A DNA stretch of 6,457 nucleotides from Arsenophonus sp048493715. GTDB taxonomy: Bacteria; Pseudomonadota; Gammaproteobacteria; Enterobacterales; Enterobacteriaceae. The notes below the pieces were generated by a model, which was not told where the DNA came from, did not search any database, and saw nothing but the letters and a program-made list of their open reading frames with translations. The stretch spans positions 1 through 6,457 of the forward strand of contig JBGDCZ010000059.1 in NCBI GenBank assembly GCA_048493715.1, written 5' to 3'. Positions 1 through 6,457 of this stretch are shown here, piece after piece. The stretch's first letter is position 1, and each line of letters opens with the position of its first letter. A program made the position numbers and the translations under genes.

Positions 1-51
1 GGCTCTCCTTTTGACTAACTAGTTAGTCTCCAAGATTCCCGCGGTGGTTCA
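1..51 (-). mobile_element. Left end of an IS3-family-like insertion sequence, partial, running out of the window to the left
   Basis: These bases are the exact reverse complement of 6403-6453. Read on the minus strand from base 51 the tip begins TGAACC, followed by a GC-rich CCGCGGG stretch and then GGAGACTAA. From memory this closely resembles the left ends of IS3-family elements of the IS1222 type (TGAACCGCCCCGGG...), and elements of this family start with TG. The tip lies 39 bp beyond the dolP stop codon. An AAGGAGAG ribosome-binding-like motif sits at the outer edge, so the first transposase gene would start just outside the window and read leftwards. The other end of the element and its target duplication are not visible. 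The family assignment is recollection plus inference; the repeat itself is seen directly. Confidence 0.72.
13..28. repeat. 16-bp perfect palindrome inside the left IS end
   Basis: GACTAACTAGTTAGTC equals its own reverse complement. As RNA it would fold into a 6-bp stem with a CUAG loop. It lies between the IS tip and the presumed ribosome-binding site of the first transposase gene, and the other IS end carries the same palindrome. It could be a repressor site or an RNA hairpin that limits transposase translation from read-through transcripts; the role is inference. Confidence 0.6.
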
Positions 52-90
52 GTTAGAGAGGTAATAACTTTACATCTTGAGTGAGAAAAA

Positions 91-666
91 TTAATTAAGA
101 TAGGTAAATGCGGTAGTTACACGTTTAACTCCATCTGTTTCACTGGCAATTTTTGCTGCGGCAGCACCTTCTTGCTGGGTTAGAATACCAAGTAAAAACA
201 CTTCTCCACCTTCAGTAATAACCTTAACCGTTGATGATTTAACCGAATCACTAGCAAGAATTTGCGATTTTATTTTGGTTGTTATCCATGCGTCTTTAGA
301 CGCGGTACCAAGATCAACCGGCGTACCTTTGCGGATCTCATTATAAACCGCTTCAACACCTTCTACTTTTGTTGCTATCTGTTTCGCTCTTTCAGCTAAT
401 TCAAGATCAGGTGCTTGGCCAGTAAGTAGAATTTTACCTTCATAGGCAGTGGTAATAATACGGGCATTTTGGGTAATTTCTTTGTCTTTGTTCAGTGCGG
501 CACTAACACGGGCTTCTAACGTTCCATCATCGACCTGGCGTCCAACACTTCTCGGATCGGTCGCACTTTTTGTGGCGACAGCAGCTGAACCTATTACAGC
601 AGCACCAAGGCATCCTTGTAACAAAATGGTACTGCACATTATGGTAATTAGAGGAAATAGTCTCAT
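91..666 (-). CDS. dolP: DolP (YraP), outer-membrane lipoprotein with two BON domains
   Basis: The protein has 191 residues, the same length as the E. coli one, and aligns with it throughout. It opens with a lipoprotein signal peptide ending in LLQGC, so Cys19 would be lipidated and the protein sent to the inner face of the outer membrane. Two BON domains follow at about 46-115 and 124-191. The motif DAWITTK keeps Trp127, which in E. coli lies on the BON2 helix that binds anionic phospholipid. The known role is support of outer-membrane integrity and of the BAM machinery at the division site. It is last in the lpoA-yraN-diaA-dolP cluster. Its AAGGAG ribosome-binding site overlaps the diaA stop and only 9 bp separate the two genes, so coupled expression is likely. 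No terminator is visible in the 39 bp between its stop and the IS. The gene looks intact and under selection. Confidence 0.95.
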   Translation of the reverse strand: MRLFPLITIMCSTILLQGCLGAAVIGSAAVATKSATDPRSVGRQVDDGTLEARVSAALNKDKEITQNARIITTAYEGKILLTGQAPDLELAERAKQIATKVEGVEAVYNEIRKGTPVDLGTASKDAWITTKIKSQILASDSVKSSTVKVITEGGEVFLLGILTQQEGAAAAKIASETDGVKRVTTAFTYLN

Positions 667-675
667 TATTACTCC

Positions 676-1266
676 TTAGTCATCTTGATGCGGAAAAAGT
701 GTATTATCGATTAGATCACATAAACAGTTAATTGTTAATAGGTGAACTTCTTGAATTCTGATACTTCTTTGCGAAGGTATCCGAATTTCTACATCCTGTG
801 TGCCTAATAATCCGGCTAATTCTCCTCCATCATGGCCGGTTAAAGCCACAATAGTCATATCACGTGCTAGTGAAGCTTCAACCGCTTTTATCACCACGCG
901 ACTATCGCCTTTGGTTGCAATAGCAAGTAGTACGTCACCGGATTGGCCTAATGCGCGTACTTGTTTAGCATACATTTCTGCGGGATTTTTCCCATTAGCA
1001 ATCGAGGTAATAATGGCATTATCAGTATTGAGGCATAAAGCGGGCAGACTCGGACGTTCTGCTTCAAATCGATTAATCATACTGGTGGCAAAACGTTGTG
1101 CAATAATTGCTGAGCCACCACAGCCGCAACATAAAATTTTATTACCATTTAGTAAGGCATGAACTATCATAACTGCTGCACGTGAAATAGCATCCGGTAA
1201 TACTTCCGCAGCGGCAATTTGTGTTTGAATACTTTCGGTAAAACAGGCTTTGATTTTCTCCAACAC
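676..1266 (-). CDS. diaA: DiaA, DnaA initiator-associating protein (SIS domain)
   Basis: The protein has 196 residues, the same as E. coli DiaA, and both ends match almost exactly. DiaA is a tetrameric SIS-fold protein that binds DnaA domain I and promotes timely initiation at oriC. Leu190 and Phe191, known DnaA contacts, are kept in the C-terminal NTLFPHQDD. The SIS phosphosugar loop at residues 48-59 has drifted: GCGGSAIIAQRF here against GNGTSAANAQHF in E. coli, with Ser52 kept. The start codon is GTG (complement of 1264-1266), giving MLEKIKACF, which matches the E. coli N-terminus. The ribosome-binding site (TAGG about 8 bases upstream) is weak. It lies 22 bp after yraN and 9 bp before dolP in the same direction, so the three genes probably share a transcript. 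I expect a working DnaA partner, with less certainty about the ligand site. Confidence 0.94.
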   Translation of the reverse strand: MLEKIKACFTESIQTQIAAAEVLPDAISRAAVMIVHALLNGNKILCCGCGGSAIIAQRFATSMINRFEAERPSLPALCLNTDNAIITSIANGKNPAEMYAKQVRALGQSGDVLLAIATKGDSRVVIKAVEASLARDMTIVALTGHDGGELAGLLGTQDVEIRIPSQRSIRIQEVHLLTINCLCDLIDNTLFPHQDD

Positions 1267-1288
1267 GTTAAGACCTACTTACATATAA

Positions 1289-1669
1289 TTAATGGATGGT
1301 GTCATAGTCACTGAAGGCATTGGGTAACCACTCAAACTGATTGTCGGTAATCGCAAAAATGTCAAAACGACATAAAGCTGTTTCTATGTTCTCATTATGT
1401 TTTAGCAGCCATAATTTCGCCGCGGCAAGTAATTTTTTTCGTTTGCTTAAGGTTACTGACATTAGTGCATTACCGAAATTATCATGGCGACGAAAGCGTA
1501 CTTCAACAAACACCCAAGTAGCTTGATCTTTCATAATTAGATTAATTTCTCCAACCGGAAACCTCACATTGCGGCTGATAAATTGCAACCCATGCTGTTG
1601 TAAAAATTGTTTGACTTTATATTCGAAGTGACGTCCTTGTATCCAAGATAAATTTGGCGATTTTAGCAT
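1289..1669 (-). CDS. yraN: YraN, UPF0102 family protein with restriction-endonuclease-like fold
   Basis: The protein has 126 residues, against 131 in E. coli, and lacks only a few residues at the N-terminus. The family has a PD-(D/E)xK nuclease-like fold and an unsettled role, usually guessed to be in DNA or RNA processing. Family motifs are visible: GRHFEYK near residue 12, the GEI-x-LIM strand at 40-46, FVEVRFRR at 54-61, SKRKKL at 75-80 and CRFDIFAI at 100-107. The usual Asp of GEIDLI is Asn43 (codon AAT), which would remove a likely metal ligand. The ATG at 1667-1669 has an AAGGA ribosome-binding site at the right spacing. It sits between lpoA (110 bp upstream) and diaA (22 bp downstream), the standard enterobacterial arrangement. 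The frame is open, but the catalytic-type change makes nuclease activity doubtful. Confidence 0.9.
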   Translation of the reverse strand: MLKSPNLSWIQGRHFEYKVKQFLQQHGLQFISRNVRFPVGEINLIMKDQATWVFVEVRFRRHDNFGNALMSVTLSKRKKLLAAAKLWLLKHNENIETALCRFDIFAITDNQFEWLPNAFSDYDTIH

Positions 1670-1779
1670 AGTTGATTTCCTTATCTGTAAGGTTAAAAGT
1701 ACCGTTAAGGTGACATCTTAGTCACTATTTTACTCTATTTTTATCTATTGGCTGATAAATTTTACTTTTAACTTCCAGT

Positions 1780-3462
1780 TTATTGAATCAATTGAACTTT
1801 TCCTTGTCCAAATTTCAACCTACGAAAAATAACACAATTGTCATTATTTACAGTTAGTTTGCCTGTAGCACCATTTAATTCAATATTATGTTGTTGTAAT
1901 TGATTGAAATAATTAGCTAATAACCAGACATCATTTCCCATAGCGTAAAGCCGAATTAGCGAGTAATCCACAGACTGCCGTTGCTTAGCTTGTGCCAGTA
2001 AAGCGGAACTGGCGCTTGCTAGCAAAGGGATTTCACTGAATTGCAAATCTTCCATTTCCAGATAATAATCGGTACTTAAATGTGTTTGATGACTACGTGA
2101 ACTCGCATAAAGCGCAGGTCGTGTGCGACTATCGGTTGCTATATCTATCATGGGCTTAATCAACGATAATGCATCACTTGTGGCGACAATATAAACTGTA
2201 TCAATCGTATTTACTGATATATCATTTCTATTTGATGATTGTTGTTCAGCGAGCGCAATGGGCGTACCTGTCATACGAATTCCTGTGCTTTGGCCAGTTC
2301 TGGCTTTTAGGCTATTAATATCACCAAAGCTTTGTTTCCGTACCGGAGTTTGCTGCAATTTTTGCCACTCTTGAGCAAATATGTTTGTGATACGTTCAGC
2401 AAAAGGGGGGAAGTAGGAATAAGGATCAATGGTGTTTGTTTACCTTGTTTGGCAATATAGCGAGCGGCATCGACGGCTTCATCTTCAGGCGATAAAGAAA
2501 AGTAACAGACATTGTTTTTAAGCTGCATTTTATCACTATCTAATTCATTTAATGTCAATAGATTGAGTGAGGTCTCTGTGTGAATAGCTTTGACAACATC
2601 CGATTTTAATAATGGCCCGACGACTAACGTAATGCCATCTTGCTCGGCTTGGCGAAGTAGTGACTCAATCGATTGAGTATTGGTATCATATACTTTAACC
2701 TGTTGATTATTAATAGGTGCGCTGTCAATAACTAGCGATGGGGATGGTGGATTGTTTTCCTGCGCTATGTTGTTGTTAGTAATTGAATCAATAATACTTT
2801 GGACAGTATCATTATTTTGGCTATTTTGTCCAGCTGAATGGGTTGCTGCTGTCGGCGCGCTAGTTAATCCTTTTTGGGCATCAAGAAAACCTTGTAAAAT
2901 AGCTTCCCCAAATATTTTTCCATTATTACTTAAAGGCAAAAATAAACCAATTTTGGGGTTGTTACTGATAGAAGATTAGTGAATTGATTTGTGTTAATGC
3001 TGTCGGTGTAGTTTTAACACCTGGATTGGCTGGATAGCTTATTTTCCAGTCATTAAAAGCATTACGAAATGCCGCGGGATCACGGTAGTTATTCTGGTAT
3101 AGTTCAAACAGATCAATCCAACCCTGCAGGACATTTTCATCTGCCTTCACAGCCAGTTTTTGAATTTGTTCGGTAGGCATACTAGTTAACATTTGCCAAT
3201 AATTATCAATATTTTTCTAATGACTAATCTGATCTTTTAATAATGGTTCTTGCGTGATGTAGGCGCGTAAAATTTCGGCAGAGGGAGTACCATTAGCAGC
3301 ATCAATAATTGATTGATAATGGCTAATTTCAGCGTCTGTCTGTATGGTTGTATCGGCAGTCGGTTCACTTTGATGTACTGAGGAGTGACATCCCACTAAT
3401 AGAAGTGAGAATGTTATCGCTATACAGATAAAACCTTTTTTAACAAAAATTGAAGAACGCAT
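1780..3462 (-). pseudogene. lpoA: lpoA pseudogene: outer-membrane lipoprotein activator of PBP1A, disrupted by at least four lesions
   Basis: Intact LpoA (678 residues in E. coli) spans the periplasm from the outer membrane and stimulates the peptidoglycan synthase PBP1A. I start it at the ATG at 3460-3462, which gives a 24-residue lipoprotein signal ending LLLVGC (Cys25); an alternative TTG at 3495 would add 11 residues. Four lesions are visible. First, about 90 residues of the N-terminal TPR-like domain are missing near 3320-3340, with the frame kept. Second, an in-frame TAG at 3217-3219 stands where E. coli has a Gln, consistent with CAG to TAG. Third, a frameshift lies within 2962-2979, before NPKIGLFLPL. 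Fourth, a frameshift lies in the homopolymers at 2401-2410. Downstream of each break the homologous reading resumes: ADENVLQGW, VVGPLLKSDV, CYFSLSPEDEA, DTVYIVATSDA, LYAMGNDVW. The C-terminus ends at the expected place. A functional protein is very unlikely. Confidence 0.93.
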
Positions 3463-3521
3463 ACTTTGTCCAGTGATGTATTTATCATTGCTCAATTTTA
3501 ATCGGTTATTCGGAAGAAACC

Positions 3522-4418
3522 ATGAATGAACCTAATCAAGCTATAGAGGTAGAGATGGTATCAACACTATATATTGTACCGACGCCTATTGGTAATTTGG
3601 ACGATATTACTCTGCGTGCATTACAGATCCTTAAGCAGGTAGATCTTATTGCCGCTGAAGATACCCGGCGTACGGGTTTGCTATTACAGCACTTTGCTAT
3701 TAATACCCGCATGATGTCCTTACATGATCATAATGAACAGCAGAAAACAGATCAATTAATTCCGCAATTAAAACAGGGGCTAAGTATAGCGTTAGTTTCT
3801 GATGCCGGAACACCGCTAATTAATGATCCGGGTTATCATCTGGTGAAATGTTGTCGCCAAGCGGGTATACGGGTAGTTCCTTTGCCGGGGCCCTGTGCAG
3901 CAATTACGGCGCTTTCCGCTGCCGGTATCGCCTCAGATCGCTTTTGTTATGAGGGATTTTTGCCGGCAAAAGGTAAGGGTCGACAAGATGTATTACAAGA
4001 GCTAGCTAATGAATCTAGAACGCTTATTTTTTATGAATCACCTCATCGTTTGCTAGATACATTGGCGGGTATGGTCGCTATTTTAGGAGCTGAACGCTAT
4101 GTGGTCTTGGCACGAGAACTGACAAAAATGTGGGAATTGATCCATGGTTTGCCGGTTGGAGAGCTACTTGATTGGGTAAAAGTTGATGAAAATCGCTATC
4201 GTGGCGAAATGGTATTAGTGGTTGAGGGCTATAGAGCTCGAAAAGACAGTAACGAAACGGTTCCCCCTGATGTGATAAAAACATTAGCCTTATTACAACA
4301 ATCTTTACCCTTAAAAAAAGCGACCACCATTACGGCAGAAATTTATGGCTTAAAGAAAAATGCATTGTATAAACATGCCATTGAACAACAACAAAAATTT
4401 AATAATGTAAGCAAATAA
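3522..4418 (+). CDS. rsmI: RsmI, 16S rRNA (cytidine1402-2'-O)-methyltransferase
   Basis: RsmI uses S-adenosylmethionine to methylate the ribose of C1402 in the ribosomal decoding centre, together with RsmH on the base. The protein has 298 residues, against 286 in E. coli, and is collinear with it. It has the tetrapyrrole-methylase fold. Motifs are LYIVPTPIGNL (16-26), AAEDTRRTG (44-52), LHDHNE (67-72), the SAM-binding VSDAGTPLINDPGYH (92-106), PLPGPCAAITALSAAG (120-135), FCYEGFLPAK (141-150) and FYESPHRLL (170-178). The C-terminal part, including LKKNALYKHAIEQQ, is also kept. The ATG at 3522 has a GGAAG ribosome-binding site. A second ATG at 3555 (Met12), preceded by AGAGG, would give a length closer to E. 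coli and cannot be excluded. It is divergent from lpoA and followed by rnpB. The gene appears intact. Confidence 0.95.
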   Translation: MNEPNQAIEVEMVSTLYIVPTPIGNLDDITLRALQILKQVDLIAAEDTRRTGLLLQHFAINTRMMSLHDHNEQQKTDQLIPQLKQGLSIALVSDAGTPLINDPGYHLVKCCRQAGIRVVPLPGPCAAITALSAAGIASDRFCYEGFLPAKGKGRQDVLQELANESRTLIFYESPHRLLDTLAGMVAILGAERYVVLARELTKMWELIHGLPVGELLDWVKVDENRYRGEMVLVVEGYRARKDSNETVPPDVIKTLALLQQSLPLKKATTITAEIYGLKKNALYKHAIEQQQKFNNVSK

Positions 4419-4448
4419 ATGGCAGGGTGGCGAGGTGTGATAAATAGC

Positions 4449-4477
4449 TATACAAATGTTAGTAAAATTCCTATAAT
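4449..4477 (+). promoter_or_regulatory. sigma-70 promoter of rnpB
   Basis: A perfect -10 box TATAAT lies at 4472-4477, and TATACA at 4449-4454 matches four of six -35 consensus bases at the ideal 17-bp spacing. The predicted start, 8-9 bases after the -10 box, coincides with the first base of the rnpB terminal helix. The bases between them include GCGCG, a GC-rich discriminator like those of stable-RNA promoters under stringent control; that regulation is inferred. Confidence 0.72.
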
Positions 4478-4485
4478 TGCGCGTT

Positions 4486-4858
<373 letters not shown>

Positions 4859-4866
4859 AAACTTTA

Positions 4867-4903
4867 AAAACCCCATTGTTAAGTAAACTTACAATGGGGT
4901 TTT
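4867..4903. terminator. Intrinsic terminator, probably bidirectional, between rnpB and dgaF
   Basis: AAAACCCCATTGT (4867-4879) and ACAATGGGGTTTT (4891-4903) are perfect inverted arms of 13 bp. Part of the 11-nt loop can pair further (AAGT with ACTT, around a bulge). On the plus strand the hairpin ends in a T run and stops rnpB. On the minus strand the flank of the other arm reads as a T-rich tract and would stop transcription coming from the dgaE-dgaF side. The convergent gene layout supports this double use. Confidence 0.9.
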
Positions 4904-4958
4904 GCTTTCTAATAATTTTAAGCGCAGTAAAATTAACTACTTATTATCGAATAGTGCC

Positions 4959-5709
4959 TTACAAACACTGTTTCGTCATTTCCAGTAATTTTTTGACGTC
5001 CTCAGGGCGTGTATTACCGGTTTCTTTATCGATAATAGCGCTATAAATATGGGGAATAATTTTCTTTACGCCAGCACAGCAGTTAATGCGATTTTTAAAA
5101 TTTCCTGATAATTGTTTAAATCAATACCACCAGTAGGTTCAAGATAAAAATCGCAGCTAGCACAAGCTTCCGCCATGACTTGATACTCTTGGCGATATTT
5201 TAACCCTTCCATATTAAAAAATTTCACTGAACTGGCACCCATATCTTTTAGCATGGCGATCGCTGTTTCAACCGGAACAATAGCGTCTAGATAATTTGAG
5301 CTTAGTGGCCCCGTCGAAATTTTTACTTTTGCGACTTCGCCTGTTGGTGAAATAAGAGTATTAACGATAGCCTGATCTTGGCCTAATAACGCACGACTGG
5401 TTGCCGCACTAGTAAATACCTGATTTACATGTTGAGGCTGAATAACTTTAGCAATTTACGAAACCATATTTGATTGATTAGGATCGCCTGCACCTAAACC
5501 AACAAAAAGTGCATTATCGATTTCATCAGCATATTTAGCCATATCTTCAATATAGCACTATTTAAGTCAGCATAGTTTTTTGACAACACACCAACAACGA
5601 CATAAGTTTCAGCGGCTTGATAAATCTCTTTGGCATTTTGGTGAGAGCCTGCTAGAACACTCAGACAAACACGATCTTGATAGAAATTAGGTGTTAATTG
5701 TTTTCCCAT
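4959..5709 (-). pseudogene. dgaF: dgaF pseudogene: KDGP (2-dehydro-3-deoxy-6-phosphogluconate) aldolase of D-glucosaminate catabolism
   Basis: Intact DgaF splits KDGP into pyruvate and glyceraldehyde 3-phosphate in the Salmonella-type D-glucosaminate pathway. The reading runs from MGKQLTPNFYQDRVCL to LLEMTKQCL across three breaks. A one-base loss lies near 5548-5556, after LNSAI. An in-frame TAA lies at 5456-5458, where a sense codon is expected between MVS and IAKVIQPQH. A second one-base loss near 5076-5077 breaks ALTAGAGVKKIIP. Restoring two bases gives 753 nt, or 250 residues, close to the family length. The SSVKFF segment, which should hold the Schiff-base lysine, and LEPTGGIDL are still readable. 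Its ATG shares one base with the dgaE stop (TAATG), so the two were translationally coupled. The few, simple lesions suggest recent inactivation. The homolog name rests on memory of the Salmonella proteins. Confidence 0.88.
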
Positions 5710-6402
5710 TATTTGACTCCAGTAACAACTTGGCGTATACGTGATACAATTGTTTTCAGTTGCTCGTTAGTAACACTACGGATATCGGCTTCAACTTTGC
5801 CTTCGTTGGCTTTATATTTTCGCGGAAAATAGATAGCGGTATCACCTTGTTTCAATTCTGCCATTATGGCATAAGTAGTTTTACCGATGGCTTTTTCATC
5901 GAATTTAATTTCTGCTCGAGCAATATCGCGACCCGCTGCATCCCAAACGATCCGGGCTTTGATACCTTTGATTTGGTGAAGATCATTAATAAAGTCAGAC
6001 ATCCACTCAACCATATGTTGGCCGGTTTCTTTCTTGACAGTAAGATAGAGTTCAATAGCCAGTGTTAGGCCTAAAATACCCTCTTACCAACTTTCATGGC
6101 ACGGCCAATGCCGTTGCTTTGTTGTTTAACCCACTCAACATATTGATGTTTACCAATGACTAGCCCGCTAGTTGGGCCTTCAATTGCTTTGGCGCCACTA
6201 TAGATCACCAAATCAGCACCATCTTGATAATAAACCAGCAGATCTTCTTCTGCAGCTGCATCGACGATTAAAGGGATGTTGTATTTTTTAGCAACCTGTG
6301 CCGCTTCTTTTACCGTTAACATACTTTTTTGTACGGTATGATGCGATTTAACATACAGAATAGCCGCGGTGTAATTTTCGCGGCAATTTTGGCAGCACTA
6401 CA
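5709..6402 (-). pseudogene. dgaE: dgaE pseudogene: D-glucosaminate-6-phosphate ammonia-lyase, 5' end lost to an insertion sequence
   Basis: DgaE is a PLP enzyme of the SelA-like fold that removes ammonia from D-glucosaminate 6-phosphate to give the DgaF substrate. Only the last ~231 codons remain. The coding sequence begins abruptly at CSAAKIAAKITPR next to the IS tip, so about 140 N-terminal residues are missing from this side. There are two more frame breaks. At 6364-6369 the sequence jumps from ITPR to AILYVKSHHTVQ, consistent with a 7-bp loss between CCGCG repeats. A one-base loss at about 6081-6084 falls in KVGKEGILGLTLAIE. The PLP-site segments IVDAAAEEDL and VIYSGAKAIEGPTSGLVIGK remain, including the Lys of SGAK expected to bind PLP. 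The 3' part is open to its TAA, which overlaps the dgaF start. Confidence 0.9.
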
Positions 6403-6457
6403 TGAACCACCGCGGGAATCTTGGAGACTAACTAGTTAGTCAAAAGGAGAGCCAAAT
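6403..6457 (+). mobile_element. Left end of an IS3-family-like insertion sequence, partial, inserted in dgaE and running out to the right
   Basis: The tip TGAACC starts at 6403, directly against dgaE coding sequence, and the first 51 bases are identical in reverse complement to window bases 1-51. A palindrome lies at 6426-6441. It is followed by AAAAGGAGAG (6442-6451) and then CCAAAT, whose last two bases could be the AT of an ATG at the edge: a ribosome-binding site and start for the first transposase frame, which would read rightwards. This layout (about 50-nt leader, then orfA) is usual for IS3-family elements. No transposase codons are inside the window, so the family remains a memory-based assignment. 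Confidence 0.75.
6426..6441. repeat. 16-bp perfect palindrome inside the right IS end
   Basis: This is the same self-complementary GACTAACTAGTTAGTC as at 13-28. It ends at base 6441, followed immediately by the AAAAGGAG ribosome-binding motif of the presumed transposase gene, so it would form a hairpin in any transcript entering the element from dgaE-side flanking DNA. Confidence 0.6.

Noticed and set aside
449..1526. Plus-strand open frames opposite dolP, diaA and yraN
   Set aside because: They are antisense to clearly homologous genes and have no ribosome-binding site or family signature.
1710..1725. GTGAC-N6-GTCAC inverted repeat in the lpoA-yraN gap, possible operator or terminator
   Set aside because: Only five base pairs with no clear T run on the coding strand; this is expected by chance in AT-rich spacer.
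1780..3462. Programmed frameshifting or stop read-through to make full-length LpoA
   Set aside because: It would require several independent recoding events plus tolerance of a large internal deletion, with no recoding signal; pseudogenization is simpler.
3463..3521. Divergent promoters between lpoA and rsmI
   Set aside because: TTTAAT at 3497-3502 could be a -10 box, but no acceptable -35 box is found at 16-18 bp, so I do not call a promoter.
5760..6068. Plus-strand 102-codon frame opposite dgaE
   Set aside because: It is the complement of a dgaE region that is homologous on the minus strand, and its product is unrecognisable.

Overview
The window looks like an AT-rich member of the Enterobacterales whose genome is decaying. 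The clues are the order rsmI <-> lpoA-yraN-diaA-dolP, a type A RNase P RNA placed next to rsmI, and proteins that align almost end to end with my memory of their E. coli or Salmonella counterparts. AT richness, several freshly broken genes and insertion-sequence ends at both edges fit a facultative insect symbiont (Arsenophonus-, Hamiltonella-, Regiella- or Sodalis-like). I cannot name the genus from sequence alone.

Left part (52-3462, minus strand): lpoA, yraN, diaA and dolP in that transcription order. dolP (outer-membrane BON-domain lipoprotein) and diaA (DnaA-binding initiation factor) look intact. yraN is full length but has an Asp-to-Asn change in its nuclease-fold motif. lpoA, the outer-membrane activator of PBP1A, is a pseudogene: it has lost about 90 codons of its N-terminal helical domain and carries a nonsense codon and two frameshifts.

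Middle part (3522-4903, plus strand): an intact rsmI (16S rRNA C1402 2'-O-methyltransferase), then rnpB with a recognisable promoter. A long hairpin follows, and it can probably terminate transcription from both directions.

Right part (4959-6402, minus strand): the remains of dgaE and dgaF, the last two enzymes of D-glucosaminate catabolism. Both are broken. dgaF has two frameshifts and a stop. dgaE has lost its first ~140 codons to an insertion sequence and has two further frame breaks.

Edges: bases 1-51 and 6403-6453 are a perfect inverted repeat. The sequence reads as the left end of one IS3-family element, with its tips facing inward and the first transposase gene starting just outside the window on each side. 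So two IS copies flank this 6.35-kb stretch, or it is an assembly unit that ends in a dispersed repeat.

I found no defence system, CRISPR array, phage module or new multi-gene system. The value of the window is as a picture of ongoing gene loss: core information-processing genes are kept, while sugar-acid catabolism and one arm of peptidoglycan synthase activation are dying.
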